Part shown: piece after piece, positions 46,999 to 54,731 of the stretch | Position numbering within the stretch: the stretch's first letter is position 1 | How the letters are laid out: each line of letters starts with the position of its first letter | Origin: Microbacterium sp. SORGH_AS_0428 | GTDB taxonomy: Bacteria; Actinomycetota; Actinomycetes; Actinomycetales; Microbacteriaceae | Direction: 5' to 3' | Assembly (NCBI RefSeq): GCF_031453615.1 | Contig: NZ_JAVIZT010000001.1 | Coordinates: forward strand, 2,356,001-2,420,000 | Length of the DNA: 64,000 nucleotides | Program-made: the position numbers and the translations under genes | The notes under the pieces: model-generated | The model's input: only the letters and a program-made list of their open reading frames with translations | Told to the model about the DNA's origin: nothing | Databases searched by the model: none

Positions 46999-47838
46999 GT
47001 GCGGATCCGACTCGACATCGCTTATGACGGCACGCACTTCCGCGGCTGGGCGCGCCAGCCCGGCCTGCGCACGGTTCAGGGCACGCTCGAGGAGGCCTTG
47101 GCGCGGATCGTCGCCGGAACGCCGCAGCTGACGGTGGCCGGTCGCACGGATGCGGGCGTGCACGCGAGCGGCCAGGTCGCCCACCTCGATCTCGACGACG
47201 CGCAGCAGACGAGGCTGGCGGCCTCGCGCCGGTCGGAGTCCGATCCCGTTGCGGCCTTGGCTCGACGGGTCCGTGGCGTCCTGAGCTCCTACTCGGACGT
47301 GACCGTGCACCGCACCTCGCTGGCTCCCGACGGATTCGATGCGCGATTCTCGGCCGTCTGGCGCCGGTACGCGTACCGGATCGCCGACGACGTCACCGGT
47401 TACGATCCGCTGCGACGGGAGTTCACCACGACCGTTCGCGCCGCGCTGGATGTGGCGGCGATGGATGAGGCCGCGCAGTCGCTCCGGGGGCTGCACGACT
47501 TCGCCGCGTACTGCAAGCCGCGCGAGGAGGCGACGACCATCCGCACGCTCCTCGAGTTCGATTGGCGCAGGGATGACGAGGGCGCGATCGTCGCGAACGT
47601 GAAGGCCGACGCATTCTGCCACTCGATGGTGCGCGCGCTCGTGGGGGCCTGTGTCGCGGTGGGCCAGGGACGCCTCGCGGTCGAAGACGTCGTGCGTCTG
47701 CGCGAGCAGGCGACGCGCACCAGCGAGTTCGCGGTGCTCGCCGCGCGCGGGCTGGTCCTGACAGAGGTGGGCTACCCGGAGCTGGAGCTCATGGCGGCGC
47801 GGGCCGAGCAGACGCGCGCGCGCCGCGATCAGGAATGA
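46999..47838 (+). CDS. truA: tRNA pseudouridine(38-40) synthase TruA
   Basis: 279 residues; modifies U38-40 of the tRNA anticodon arm. RIRLDIAYDGTHFRGWARQPG start; catalytic Asp in AGRTDAGVHASGQ near residue 53; FCHSMVRALVGA near the C-terminus. In many actinobacteria it follows rplQ; here a minus-strand acyltransferase gene intervenes. Probably leaderless GTG start. Confidence 0.96.
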   Translation: MRIRLDIAYDGTHFRGWARQPGLRTVQGTLEEALARIVAGTPQLTVAGRTDAGVHASGQVAHLDLDDAQQTRLAASRRSESDPVAALARRVRGVLSSYSDVTVHRTSLAPDGFDARFSAVWRRYAYRIADDVTGYDPLRREFTTTVRAALDVAAMDEAAQSLRGLHDFAAYCKPREEATTIRTLLEFDWRRDDEGAIVANVKADAFCHSMVRALVGACVAVGQGRLAVEDVVRLREQATRTSEFAVLAARGLVLTEVGYPELELMAARAEQTRARRDQE

Positions 47839-47902
47839 ATTCGCTGGGCGTTGCGCAACCGGCATCCGTCGTTCATGTGCCGGGCATAGTGTGGATGGCC
47901 TG

Positions 47903-48598
47903 ATGAAGGTCATCTCCTACAACCTGCGCAAGCATCGCGCTGCGGGCGAGATCGCGGATCTGGCCGAGCGGCACGGCGTCGACGTGCTCTGTCTCCAGGA
48001 AGCGGACACGACCGACATCCCTGAGGTCAGCGGCGGCCTGCGCTTGGCGGACGCCACGAGCCGCAACCGGTTGGGCCTGGCGGTCTACTACCGCGAGAGC
48101 AGCTTCCGGTTGCAGGAGGTGCGCGCGCTCTCACTCAAGAAGTCGCTGCACGACCGGGTGCTCAAGCCGGCAGAGGAGCGGATGCTGGGCGTGCGCCTGC
48201 ACGACATCGACGCGGGGCGCGAGATCATCGTCGCGTCCTTCCACGCCGCACCCCTCACCGCGCTCAATTCGCTGCGTCGCCACCAGATCCGCACGGCACT
48301 GGCCGAGCTGCAGGATCTCGGACCCCAGCTTCCCGCGCTGATGGTGGGCGATTACAACTACCCCGTCTTCAAGGAACGTCTCGGCGAGCGGGTGAGGGAT
48401 CAGGGGTACGAGCTCACGCTGAGCGACACCCGCACCTACACGCGCTATCGCTTCTTCCGCGGACACTACGACTTCGCGACTTCGACCGGATTCGACATCG
48501 AGCACATCCGGACGCTGCCGCAGGGACTCAGCGACCATCTGCCGATCCTCGTGACGGCCACACTCTCCTCGTCGCGTTCGCGCGTCGAGGTGGGCTGA
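47903..48598 (+). CDS. Endonuclease/exonuclease/phosphatase family protein
   Basis: 231 residues from ATG 47903; a TAGTGT -10 box at 47887-47892 makes the GTG at 47891 too early. EEP fold: MKVISYNLRKHRA, CLQEADTTDIP (metal-binding Glu), ASFHAAPLTALNS, MVGDYNYP (Asp/Asn pair) and the ending LSDHLPILV (Asp-His). A metal-dependent phosphodiester hydrolase; nuclease or phosphatase substrate unknown. No signal peptide. Confidence 0.88.
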   Translation: MKVISYNLRKHRAAGEIADLAERHGVDVLCLQEADTTDIPEVSGGLRLADATSRNRLGLAVYYRESSFRLQEVRALSLKKSLHDRVLKPAEERMLGVRLHDIDAGREIIVASFHAAPLTALNSLRRHQIRTALAELQDLGPQLPALMVGDYNYPVFKERLGERVRDQGYELTLSDTRTYTRYRFFRGHYDFATSTGFDIEHIRTLPQGLSDHLPILVTATLSSSRSRVEVG

Positions 48599-48604
48599 GC
48601 CCGC

Positions 48605-50368
48605 TCAGCCGCAGGAGGCGACGAGCGCGGAGTCCGTGCCCGGCAGCACCGGCGTGACCTGTGCGCTCAGCTCGGGAGTCCAGGGTGTGCGCACGCGGAT
48701 GCTGGCGCTCGCCGACTCGCCGGGAGCGAGCAGTGACGACCACACGAGAACCGGTCGTCCCTGGTCGGTGCCGGACTGGAAGCCGCTGCCGTCCGAGTTC
48801 GCTGAGGAGAGCACGGAGGCGCCCTCGGGGAGGTACAGGTATCCCGTCGTGCGCGTCAGCCCGGCCGTGGTGCCGAAGCTGCCGCCTCCGGTGATCGAGG
48901 AGGGGAACCCGGCGACGTCGGCCGGCGCGTCGTTGGTGAGCGACACGTCGAGCACGGCTTCGGCCGATCCGCCCGCGGTGGTGCACCACTGCACGCCGGT
49001 GCCGACCTTCATGTAGTAGTCCAGCTTGGAGCCGGTGGCGTCGTTGAGGTACACGCCGAAGCTCGTCCGCTGACTGTCGGTCACCGGCAGCAGGCCCTGC
49101 AGAGTCGTGCCGTCGAGGATCGCCTGTTCCTCGGGGGCGTTGCTCCAGATGAGCAGGCGCTCCTCCTCTCCGGCCTTCGCCAAGGCCGAGACGAGGGCGG
49201 ACGGGGCCACATCCCCTGCGGCGAGTTTGCCGAAGACCGATGCCGCGGCCGTCTGGAAGAACGCGTCCTGAGTCGCGGGGTCGTACCTCAGGTAGACCTC
49301 GTTCAGAAGCAGCGGGATCGCATTCTCGCTCGTGAGCTCATCGCCTGTGGGCAGTGCGACAGGCCCGGTCGCCGCCAGCATGTACGACAGGGTGACCGGG
49401 TCGAGCGAGATCACCCCGTCGACCTTGAGGCCGTACTCGCGCTCCCACATCGCCTGCGCGATCTGCGCCGCCAGGGGGAAGGAGGGGACCTGCGTCGCGT
49501 TCTGCATGTAGCGCGCGGGACGCGTCTCCATGAAGGCCGTGAGCTCGGGGCCGATGTCGAGCACGGGGTCTCGCAGCTTGCCGATGTCACCGGAGGCGGA
49601 TGCCTGAGCCGCGAGGGAGATCTGGCCGTTCTCCGTGTGCACGAGCGCCATCGCGCCCACGATGCCGCCGAGCGAACGCCACTCGGCGTTGTTCTGGAAG
49701 ACGACGAGGTAGTTGCGCGGACCGTCGGCGCCCAGGACGGCCGGCATCAGCGCCGTCGCGCGGCTGACCGCATCCGATCCCGTCTCGACGGAGGCGAGCA
49801 GCCCGGACACGTCCTCGACGGCCTTCGCCAGCGGGGGGAGCAGGGTGGTCCGATCGATCTCGTCGACGGCGTCGGAGGCGAGCGTCACCTGCGCGGTGGT
49901 GCTCTGGGCTGCGTCATGCATCGCGCCGAACCCGCTCACGTCGATGCGCCCGTCGACGGGCTTCAATGCGCCGGCCGAGAAGTCGGACGCGACGCGCACG
50001 AGGGGAGTCAGTGCTTTGCCCGCCACATCGTCGACGGCTGCGGTGACGGTGGCGACGGCCGAGAGCTGGTCGCCGACCCACGGCAGGACCTCGGCGGCCT
50101 GCCACACGGGGTCGGATGTCAGAGATCGCGCCGCGGCGGTGTCTGCGGCGATGTCGGCCAGTCGTGCGGTCGCCGCATCCGTGTCGTCGAGGTTGCGGGT
50201 GACCTCTCCGGCGGCGCGCTGCGCCGCGGTCAGGTGGCCGTACGCGAGGTATCCGCGCACCCCCAGCCAGGCTGCTGCGGCCACGAGGATGACGAGGAGC
50301 GCGAGCAGTGTCCAGACGAGGATGCGTCCGGCGGTTCTGGCGGGAGCCGGCAGCAGGGGATTGGTCAC
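48605..50368 (-). CDS. DUF4012 membrane-anchored extracytoplasmic protein (copy 2)
   Basis: 587 residues. The GTG start is preceded by AAGGTGAAGG. One N-terminal helix (ILVWTLLALLVILVAAAAWLG), a helical stalk, then the exported domain. FQNNAEWRSLGG and DGVISLDPVTLSYMLAATGP are near-identical to copy 1 (23875-25737), as is the C-terminal SSLLAPGESASASIRV part in position. There is a single late Cys pair (WCTTA, ASCG). Divergent from two lipoprotein genes and close to a polysaccharide synthase and a GH6 enzyme. Role unknown; both copies lie in glycan loci. Confidence 0.9.
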   Translation of the reverse strand: MTNPLLPAPARTAGRILVWTLLALLVILVAAAAWLGVRGYLAYGHLTAAQRAAGEVTRNLDDTDAATARLADIAADTAAARSLTSDPVWQAAEVLPWVGDQLSAVATVTAAVDDVAGKALTPLVRVASDFSAGALKPVDGRIDVSGFGAMHDAAQSTTAQVTLASDAVDEIDRTTLLPPLAKAVEDVSGLLASVETGSDAVSRATALMPAVLGADGPRNYLVVFQNNAEWRSLGGIVGAMALVHTENGQISLAAQASASGDIGKLRDPVLDIGPELTAFMETRPARYMQNATQVPSFPLAAQIAQAMWEREYGLKVDGVISLDPVTLSYMLAATGPVALPTGDELTSENAIPLLLNEVYLRYDPATQDAFFQTAAASVFGKLAAGDVAPSALVSALAKAGEEERLLIWSNAPEEQAILDGTTLQGLLPVTDSQRTSFGVYLNDATGSKLDYYMKVGTGVQWCTTAGGSAEAVLDVSLTNDAPADVAGFPSSITGGGSFGTTAGLTRTTGYLYLPEGASVLSSANSDGSGFQSGTDQGRPVLVWSSLLAPGESASASIRVRTPWTPELSAQVTPVLPGTDSALVASCG

Positions 50369-50399
50369 GCCTTCACCTTAAGCGGTCATGCCGCGCCGC

Positions 50400-50405
50400 T
50401 AGAGT
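50400..50405 (+). promoter_or_regulatory. -10 box of the first lipoprotein gene
   Basis: TAGAGT in the 66-bp divergent gap, about 30 nt before ATG 50435, which also has GGGAG. Confidence 0.45.
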
Positions 50406-50434
50406 GGGAAGTCCACCTCACACCGGGAGTCGAC

Positions 50435-51052
50435 ATGCGCCGCAGACATCGGACGCCCGTCGCGGTCGTCGCTCCGCTGCTCGCCGTGTCGCTGCTGACC
50501 GGATGCGGTCCGGCACCGTGGAACACCGGTGCGCAGACGCCGAGCCCGACATCGCCATCGCGTTCGAGCACTCCCGTTCCGACGCCCGTGACCAACGATC
50601 TGTCCAGCGGGTCGACTCAGCGCGTCGTGCCCGCCGGTGCGGTCAGCGCGACGATCAACTACTGGTCGACGCTGTCGATGGACCGCTGGACGGCCACGGC
50701 CCTGAAGCCGGTCAGCATCTCCATGGTGACCACCGTCACCCCCAACGACGGACAGAAGGTGTTCCTCCAGAAGGCCACCATGGTCGCCGTGCCCGGCAAT
50801 GCCTCGCGCTCCTTCGACCCGCTCCAGCCCCAGACCGACCAGTCGTCGGTCAGCCCCGGCTACCTCGTTCTCGACCCCTACAGCTACTCGCAGACCTTCA
50901 ACATCGGCGACGTGCCGGCAGAGGCGACGTTCGTGCAGGTCCAGTTCACCTACGACTTCCTCGTGCAGACCACCCCCACGTCCGCGGAGTATGCCAAGCA
51001 GACCGCCAGCGACACGCTGACGATCGCCATCGCGGGAGCGTCGCAGAACTGA
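50435..51052 (+). CDS. Lipoprotein, paralogue of the 51190 product
   Basis: 205 residues with Arg-rich N-terminus, hydrophobic core and lipobox SLLTGC near residue 23, then a Pro/Ser/Thr linker (TPSPTSPSRSSTP) and a beta-rich domain. The end (VQFTYDFLVQTT...YAKQTASDTLTIAIAG) aligns in pattern with the end of the next gene's product (LEFALTISVEGT...QQQTVYQYLPIAIF). No catalytic motif is seen. Exported and membrane-tethered; probably a structural or binding partner of the neighbouring glycan machinery. Confidence 0.82.
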   Translation: MRRRHRTPVAVVAPLLAVSLLTGCGPAPWNTGAQTPSPTSPSRSSTPVPTPVTNDLSSGSTQRVVPAGAVSATINYWSTLSMDRWTATALKPVSISMVTTVTPNDGQKVFLQKATMVAVPGNASRSFDPLQPQTDQSSVSPGYLVLDPYSYSQTFNIGDVPAEATFVQVQFTYDFLVQTTPTSAEYAKQTASDTLTIAIAGASQN

Positions 51053-51090
51053 CGCGGAAACCCGTGCATGGTGCGCGGGGGTGGATCGCG

Positions 51091-51096
51091 TATACT
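51091..51096 (+). promoter_or_regulatory. -10 box of the second lipoprotein gene
   Basis: TATACT, the best -10 match of the region. Predicted start is near 51103, giving an 87-nt leader. Confidence 0.6.
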
Positions 51097-51102
51097 TTCG
51101 GC

Positions 51103-51145
51103 GCCGACCCTGGGGTTTGTCTGGAAACGGGTCGGCACCGACCCG
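51103..51145 (+). promoter_or_regulatory. Leader RNA with mutually exclusive hairpins
   Basis: Arm A GCCGACCC (51103-51110) is complementary to arm B GGGTCGGC (51129-51136). Arm B with its preceding C is also complementary to arm C CCGACCCG (51138-51145). A:B and B:C cannot coexist. A small GCCT/AGGC hairpin (51157-51168) follows before GAGGAG (51178-51183). This is a possible attenuator or ligand-responsive leader; function inferred. Confidence 0.45.
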
Positions 51146-51189
51146 AAATCCTGTGAGCCTCGTGAGGCCACGTCTCCGAGGAGCGCCCT

Positions 51190-51903
51190 GTGAGAATCCC
51201 CTTCGCCGATCGCAGCATGCGTCGGCTCAGCGCGGGGGCCGCTCTCGCCCTCGCGAGCACCCTGGCTCTGACCGGCTGTTCGCAGATCGTCGACGGTTTC
51301 AACTCCCTGCAGGGCACCAACACCGCAGTGCAGCCGACGACCGTCGTGCCCTCGCCCGCGCCGTCGGCGAGCATGGCCTTCAACTCGCAGTTCACGTACG
51401 ACGGCTCGGTCGAGCTGCGCAGTGACGTGGCGCAGGATCTGGAGCTCGTGCTGAACGTGTGGGCCGTCGACCCCAAGCGCACGCAGGAGTGGACCGCGAA
51501 CAACGAGAAGGTCTTCGGCTTCGCGGTCAACGTCTACGATCACCGCGTCGATGAGAAGGCGGTGCTCACCGACAAGCGTCGGGTGTACATCTCCTCGGTG
51601 CAGATCAACTCCACTACGACGCAGACCTCCAACCAGATGCAGTCGCCCTACCAGTTCAGCGCCGACCCGCGCACGCTGGTTCCCAGCGACACTCTGCGCT
51701 CCGACCGGGGGCTCCTGCTCAACAGCTTCCAGGGCGGGCTCTACGTTCCCCAGCAGAGCATCCATCAGCTGCCCGCGGACACATTCGGTCTTACTCTCGA
51801 GTTCGCCCTGACCATCTCGGTCGAGGGCACGGCGAACACGGACGCCTCGTTCCAGCAGCAGACGGTGTACCAGTACCTGCCGATCGCGATCTTCCCGGGC
51901 TGA
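51190..51903 (+). CDS. Lipoprotein, paralogue of the 50435 product
   Basis: 237 residues from GTG 51190, which has GAGGAG 6 nt upstream; an ATG at 51217 has no such site. Signal peptide with lipobox LALTGC near residue 30, a linker with PSPAPSAS, then a beta-rich domain (VELRSDVAQDLELVLNVW, VNVYDHRVDEKAVL) ending YQYLPIAIFPG. No Cys beyond the lipidated one. Same layout and similar ending as the preceding gene, so they are a tandem pair. Function unknown. Confidence 0.82.
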   Translation: MRIPFADRSMRRLSAGAALALASTLALTGCSQIVDGFNSLQGTNTAVQPTTVVPSPAPSASMAFNSQFTYDGSVELRSDVAQDLELVLNVWAVDPKRTQEWTANNEKVFGFAVNVYDHRVDEKAVLTDKRRVYISSVQINSTTTQTSNQMQSPYQFSADPRTLVPSDTLRSDRGLLLNSFQGGLYVPQQSIHQLPADTFGLTLEFALTISVEGTANTDASFQQQTVYQYLPIAIFPG

Positions 51904-51922
51904 GCCCTCGACCACCGGCGCC

Positions 51923-51978
51923 GATCTTGCGCCAATCTTGCGCTGAGCTTCTCGCCGGACCGGCCACGATCTTGCGGT
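51923..51978 (+). promoter_or_regulatory. Three direct repeats of an 11-mer upstream of the GT2 synthase
   Basis: GATCTTGCGCC (51923-51933) and AATCTTGCGCT (51934-51944) abut; GATCTTGCGGT (51968-51978) follows 34 bp after the second. Tandem repeats at 11-bp period are the usual operator form of OmpR-family regulators, and an orphan regulator of that family is encoded at 53615-54613. The link is inferred. Confidence 0.5.
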
Positions 51979-52063
51979 TCAGCGTGCAGTCTGGACTCAT
52001 CGCACGAACAGCGTGCTGATCTCCCGCCGCATCGCGGCCCTTGAACGTCAGGAAGTGATCACT

Positions 52064-53548
52064 GTGTCGGACCCCCGCATGGCGTATCAGCAGATGCCTT
52101 CGCAGCAGCTCGAGCCGGTCTACCCGGCGATGACGCCCGGCGCCGACTTCGAGTCCCACTTCGAGCAGGACTTCATGTCGGTGCTCGAGAACGCGACCAC
52201 GCACCGCTCCACGATCGGCTGCGTCATCCCCGCCTACAACGAGGAGGAGTCGATCGCGGATGTGATCGAGGCCCTTCTCGCCCAGACGCGGGTCCCCGAC
52301 GTCATCCACGTGGTCATCAACAACACCTCCGACAACACCGCGAAGATCGCTTCGGAGTACGCCGGTCCGCACGAGATCATGACCGACCTCGGCGAGCAGT
52401 TCACCGAGGTCTTCGTCCACGACATCGGCAAGAACCCCGACAAGAAGGTCGGCGCGCTCAACTACGGCTACTCGCTGGTCGAGGGATGCGACTATCTGCT
52501 CGGTGTGGACGGCGACACGATCGCCGAGCCGCGCGCCGTCGAGTACCTCGAGACCGAAGCCGTCAGCGATTCGCGCATCGGAGGCATCTCGGCGATCTAC
52601 ACGATCGACGACCGCCCCATCAAGGGCCTGACGGCCAAGTGGCTCATCGCCGGCCAGCGCACGCAGTTCGCCGCCTTCAACCTGCAGAACCTCCTCCGCG
52701 GCCGCAACATGGCGGTGCTCGGCGGCCAGTTCTCGATCTTCTCGACGAACGCCCTGCGCGACGCGATGAAGCAGAACCACCAGAACACGCCGTGGGTCAA
52801 GGACAGCGAGGTCGAGGACTCCCTGCTCTCGCTGCAGATCAAGAGCGCCGGGTACCTCACGAAGATCAGTCCCTACGCCCGCGCAGCGGTGGGCGGGATG
52901 ACCACGCTCAAGGGATACGACGCCCAGCAGGTCAAGTGGACCTTCGGCGCGATCGAGCTCATGTGGCCGGGCCAGCGCGGCGACACGAAGGGGCAGCCGT
53001 TCCACCCCAACCTGCGCCTGCGGTGGTTCGAGAACTTCGGCATGCTCACCAACCTCTTCGTCCGCGTCGCCTTCCTCGTGCTGCTCGCAGGATCCCTGTC
53101 GATCAACGCCTTCGTCTTCTCGCCCCTGTGGCTGATCCCCGTGCTGACGGCCGTGCTGCTGAACCTGCGCATCGCGCGCACCATGAAGTACTGCAATCAG
53201 CGCGACATCCTGTTCGCCCTGTTGGTCTTCCCGGCGGAGATCTTCATGTGGATCCGTCTGAGCCACTTCCTGCGCTCGTGGACCCGCTTCCTCTCGCGCA
53301 AGAAGGTCGACAACTGGGCCATGCAGGCCAAGGCGGAACGCGGTGGCGCATCGATCGGCCACTGGACGCCCTTCATCCTGTTGGCCGCTGCGCTGGTCGC
53401 CATGGCGATCATCTGGAACATGCTGGGCCCGGTCGTGCAGTCCTCCATCCTCTGGATCGGGTGGCCCATCGTCGGCGTCGTGACGGTCCTGCAGACGCTG
53501 CTCATGTTCTCGAAGCTGCTGCGCCGGTACCAGGGCTACAAGGTCTGA
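52064..53548 (+). CDS. Family 2 glycosyltransferase, cellulose-synthase-like (processive)
   Basis: 494 residues from GTG 52064, preceded by AGGA. The cytoplasmic GT-A domain has IGCVIPAYNEEESI, INNTSDNT, the metal motif GVDGDT, GGQFSIFS, the catalytic DSEVEDSLL and DAQQVKW, a variant of the QxxRW motif of processive synthases. It is followed by a large C-terminal membrane part (FVRVAFLVLLAGSLSI, LWLIPVLTAVLLNL, FALLVFPAEIFM, WIGWPIVGVVTVLQ). It probably makes and threads a beta-linked polymer through the membrane. No c-di-GMP PilZ domain is seen. The product sugar cannot be read from sequence. Confidence 0.87.
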   Translation: MSDPRMAYQQMPSQQLEPVYPAMTPGADFESHFEQDFMSVLENATTHRSTIGCVIPAYNEEESIADVIEALLAQTRVPDVIHVVINNTSDNTAKIASEYAGPHEIMTDLGEQFTEVFVHDIGKNPDKKVGALNYGYSLVEGCDYLLGVDGDTIAEPRAVEYLETEAVSDSRIGGISAIYTIDDRPIKGLTAKWLIAGQRTQFAAFNLQNLLRGRNMAVLGGQFSIFSTNALRDAMKQNHQNTPWVKDSEVEDSLLSLQIKSAGYLTKISPYARAAVGGMTTLKGYDAQQVKWTFGAIELMWPGQRGDTKGQPFHPNLRLRWFENFGMLTNLFVRVAFLVLLAGSLSINAFVFSPLWLIPVLTAVLLNLRIARTMKYCNQRDILFALLVFPAEIFMWIRLSHFLRSWTRFLSRKKVDNWAMQAKAERGGASIGHWTPFILLAAALVAMAIIWNMLGPVVQSSILWIGWPIVGVVTVLQTLLMFSKLLRRYQGYKV

Positions 53549-53562
53549 CGCGCAGCATCCCA

Positions 53563-53600
53563 ACGAAGAGGGCCCACGGTCTCCCGTGGGCCCTCTTCGT
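53563..53600. terminator. Bidirectional terminator between the synthase and the response regulator
   Basis: 17-bp perfect stem (53563-53579 with 53584-53600), TCTC loop. It serves both convergent genes. Confidence 0.9.
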
Positions 53601-53614
53601 CGTCATCCGCTGTA

Positions 53615-54613
53615 TCAGGGTGCGAGTAGCTCGGTCGTCAGCCGGTAGCCGACTCCGCGGACGGTCTCGATGTAGCGCGGGTTGCTGGGATTGTCGCCCA
53701 GCTTGCGGCGGAGGTTGGTCATGTGGGCTTCGACGGCGCGCTTGTCGGCCTCGCCGACGTAGTAGGAGGTGACATACGACTCCCCGCGCAGCACGAGGGT
53801 CAGGTCCGCCTTGCTGCGCACGCGGCGCTTGGATTCGAGAAGTGTCGCCAGCAGATCGAACTCGGTACGCGTCAACTCGACCTGCTGTCCGTTGATGAGC
53901 ACGATGCGCGTCTCGGGGTTCAGCTGGAGGTCGCGGTGGGTCACCCAGAAGCCGCCGCCCGGGACGAGGGCGCCCTGGGCGTGAGGGGCCAGCTCGGTCC
54001 CTGCCGCCGGGGCGGGCGTCGGCTGCGGCGGCGCAGGGGTCGGCTGCGGCGCGTAGGTCATGCGGTCGGCCGGCATGGCGGCCTCGGGCGGGTACGCCGT
54101 CTCCTCGACATAGGCGGGCGCGATGGGCTGTCTGGCCTCGGGCTGCACGGGGATGGACTGTGTCTGCGGGCGCGCTCCGGGGAAGGACGGTCCGACGCTC
54201 TCCTGGCGGCGGGCCTGACCGGCGGGCTCAGGCCGGGGGCGGCGCAGCAGCGCTTCGACGCGCGCGCGGAACTCCCGAGGACGGAACGGCTTGACGATGT
54301 ACTCGTCGGCGCCGGCGCCGAGTCCCAGGACGACGTCGGCCTCGTCGGCGAGCCCGGTCAGCATGATGATGAACGTGTTCGACTTCTCGCGGATGCGGCG
54401 GGCGGCCTCGAACCCGTCGATGCCGGGCATGTTGACATCGAGCGTCGTGATGAGCGGCTGGTAGGCGAGCACCGCGCGCACGCCGTCGATGCCGTTCCCG
54501 ACCGAGACGGTGGAGAAACCCGCCGCCTCGAGGACCTCGGCGAGGAGGTGGCGAACGTCGGGATCGTCTTCGACGATGACCGCGGTCTTCTGCCCGTCAG
54601 AAGCGTCGCTCAT
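53615..54613 (-). CDS. Orphan OmpR-family response regulator with Pro-rich linker
   Basis: 332 residues. The receiver domain has VIVEDDPDVRHLLAE (acid pair), phospho-acceptor Asp in TTLDVNMPGIDG, MLTGLADEAD and the Lys of EYIVKPFRPRE. A long linker (about residues 128-225) is rich in Pro/Gln, with PAPPQPTPAP. The C-terminal winged helix has LTRTEFDLLATLLESKRRV and RRKLGDNPSNPRYIETVRGVGYRL. ATG 54613 starts MSDASDGQ. No histidine kinase is adjacent, so its input is unknown. It lies between the GT2 synthase and the GH6 glucanase, which are candidate targets. Confidence 0.92.
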   Translation of the reverse strand: MSDASDGQKTAVIVEDDPDVRHLLAEVLEAAGFSTVSVGNGIDGVRAVLAYQPLITTLDVNMPGIDGFEAARRIREKSNTFIIMLTGLADEADVVLGLGAGADEYIVKPFRPREFRARVEALLRRPRPEPAGQARRQESVGPSFPGARPQTQSIPVQPEARQPIAPAYVEETAYPPEAAMPADRMTYAPQPTPAPPQPTPAPAAGTELAPHAQGALVPGGGFWVTHRDLQLNPETRIVLINGQQVELTRTEFDLLATLLESKRRVRSKADLTLVLRGESYVTSYYVGEADKRAVEAHMTNLRRKLGDNPSNPRYIETVRGVGYRLTTELLAP

Positions 54614-54731
54614 GAGTCCGGCATCCTCGATTCTCGGTTCAAGGCCGCGGCTCGTGGCACCGCACGCGTCGCCATTGTTCCATATCCGCCGGATCGCCCG
54701 CGATTCACGGCGCACGCCGCGTCGCAGGCGG

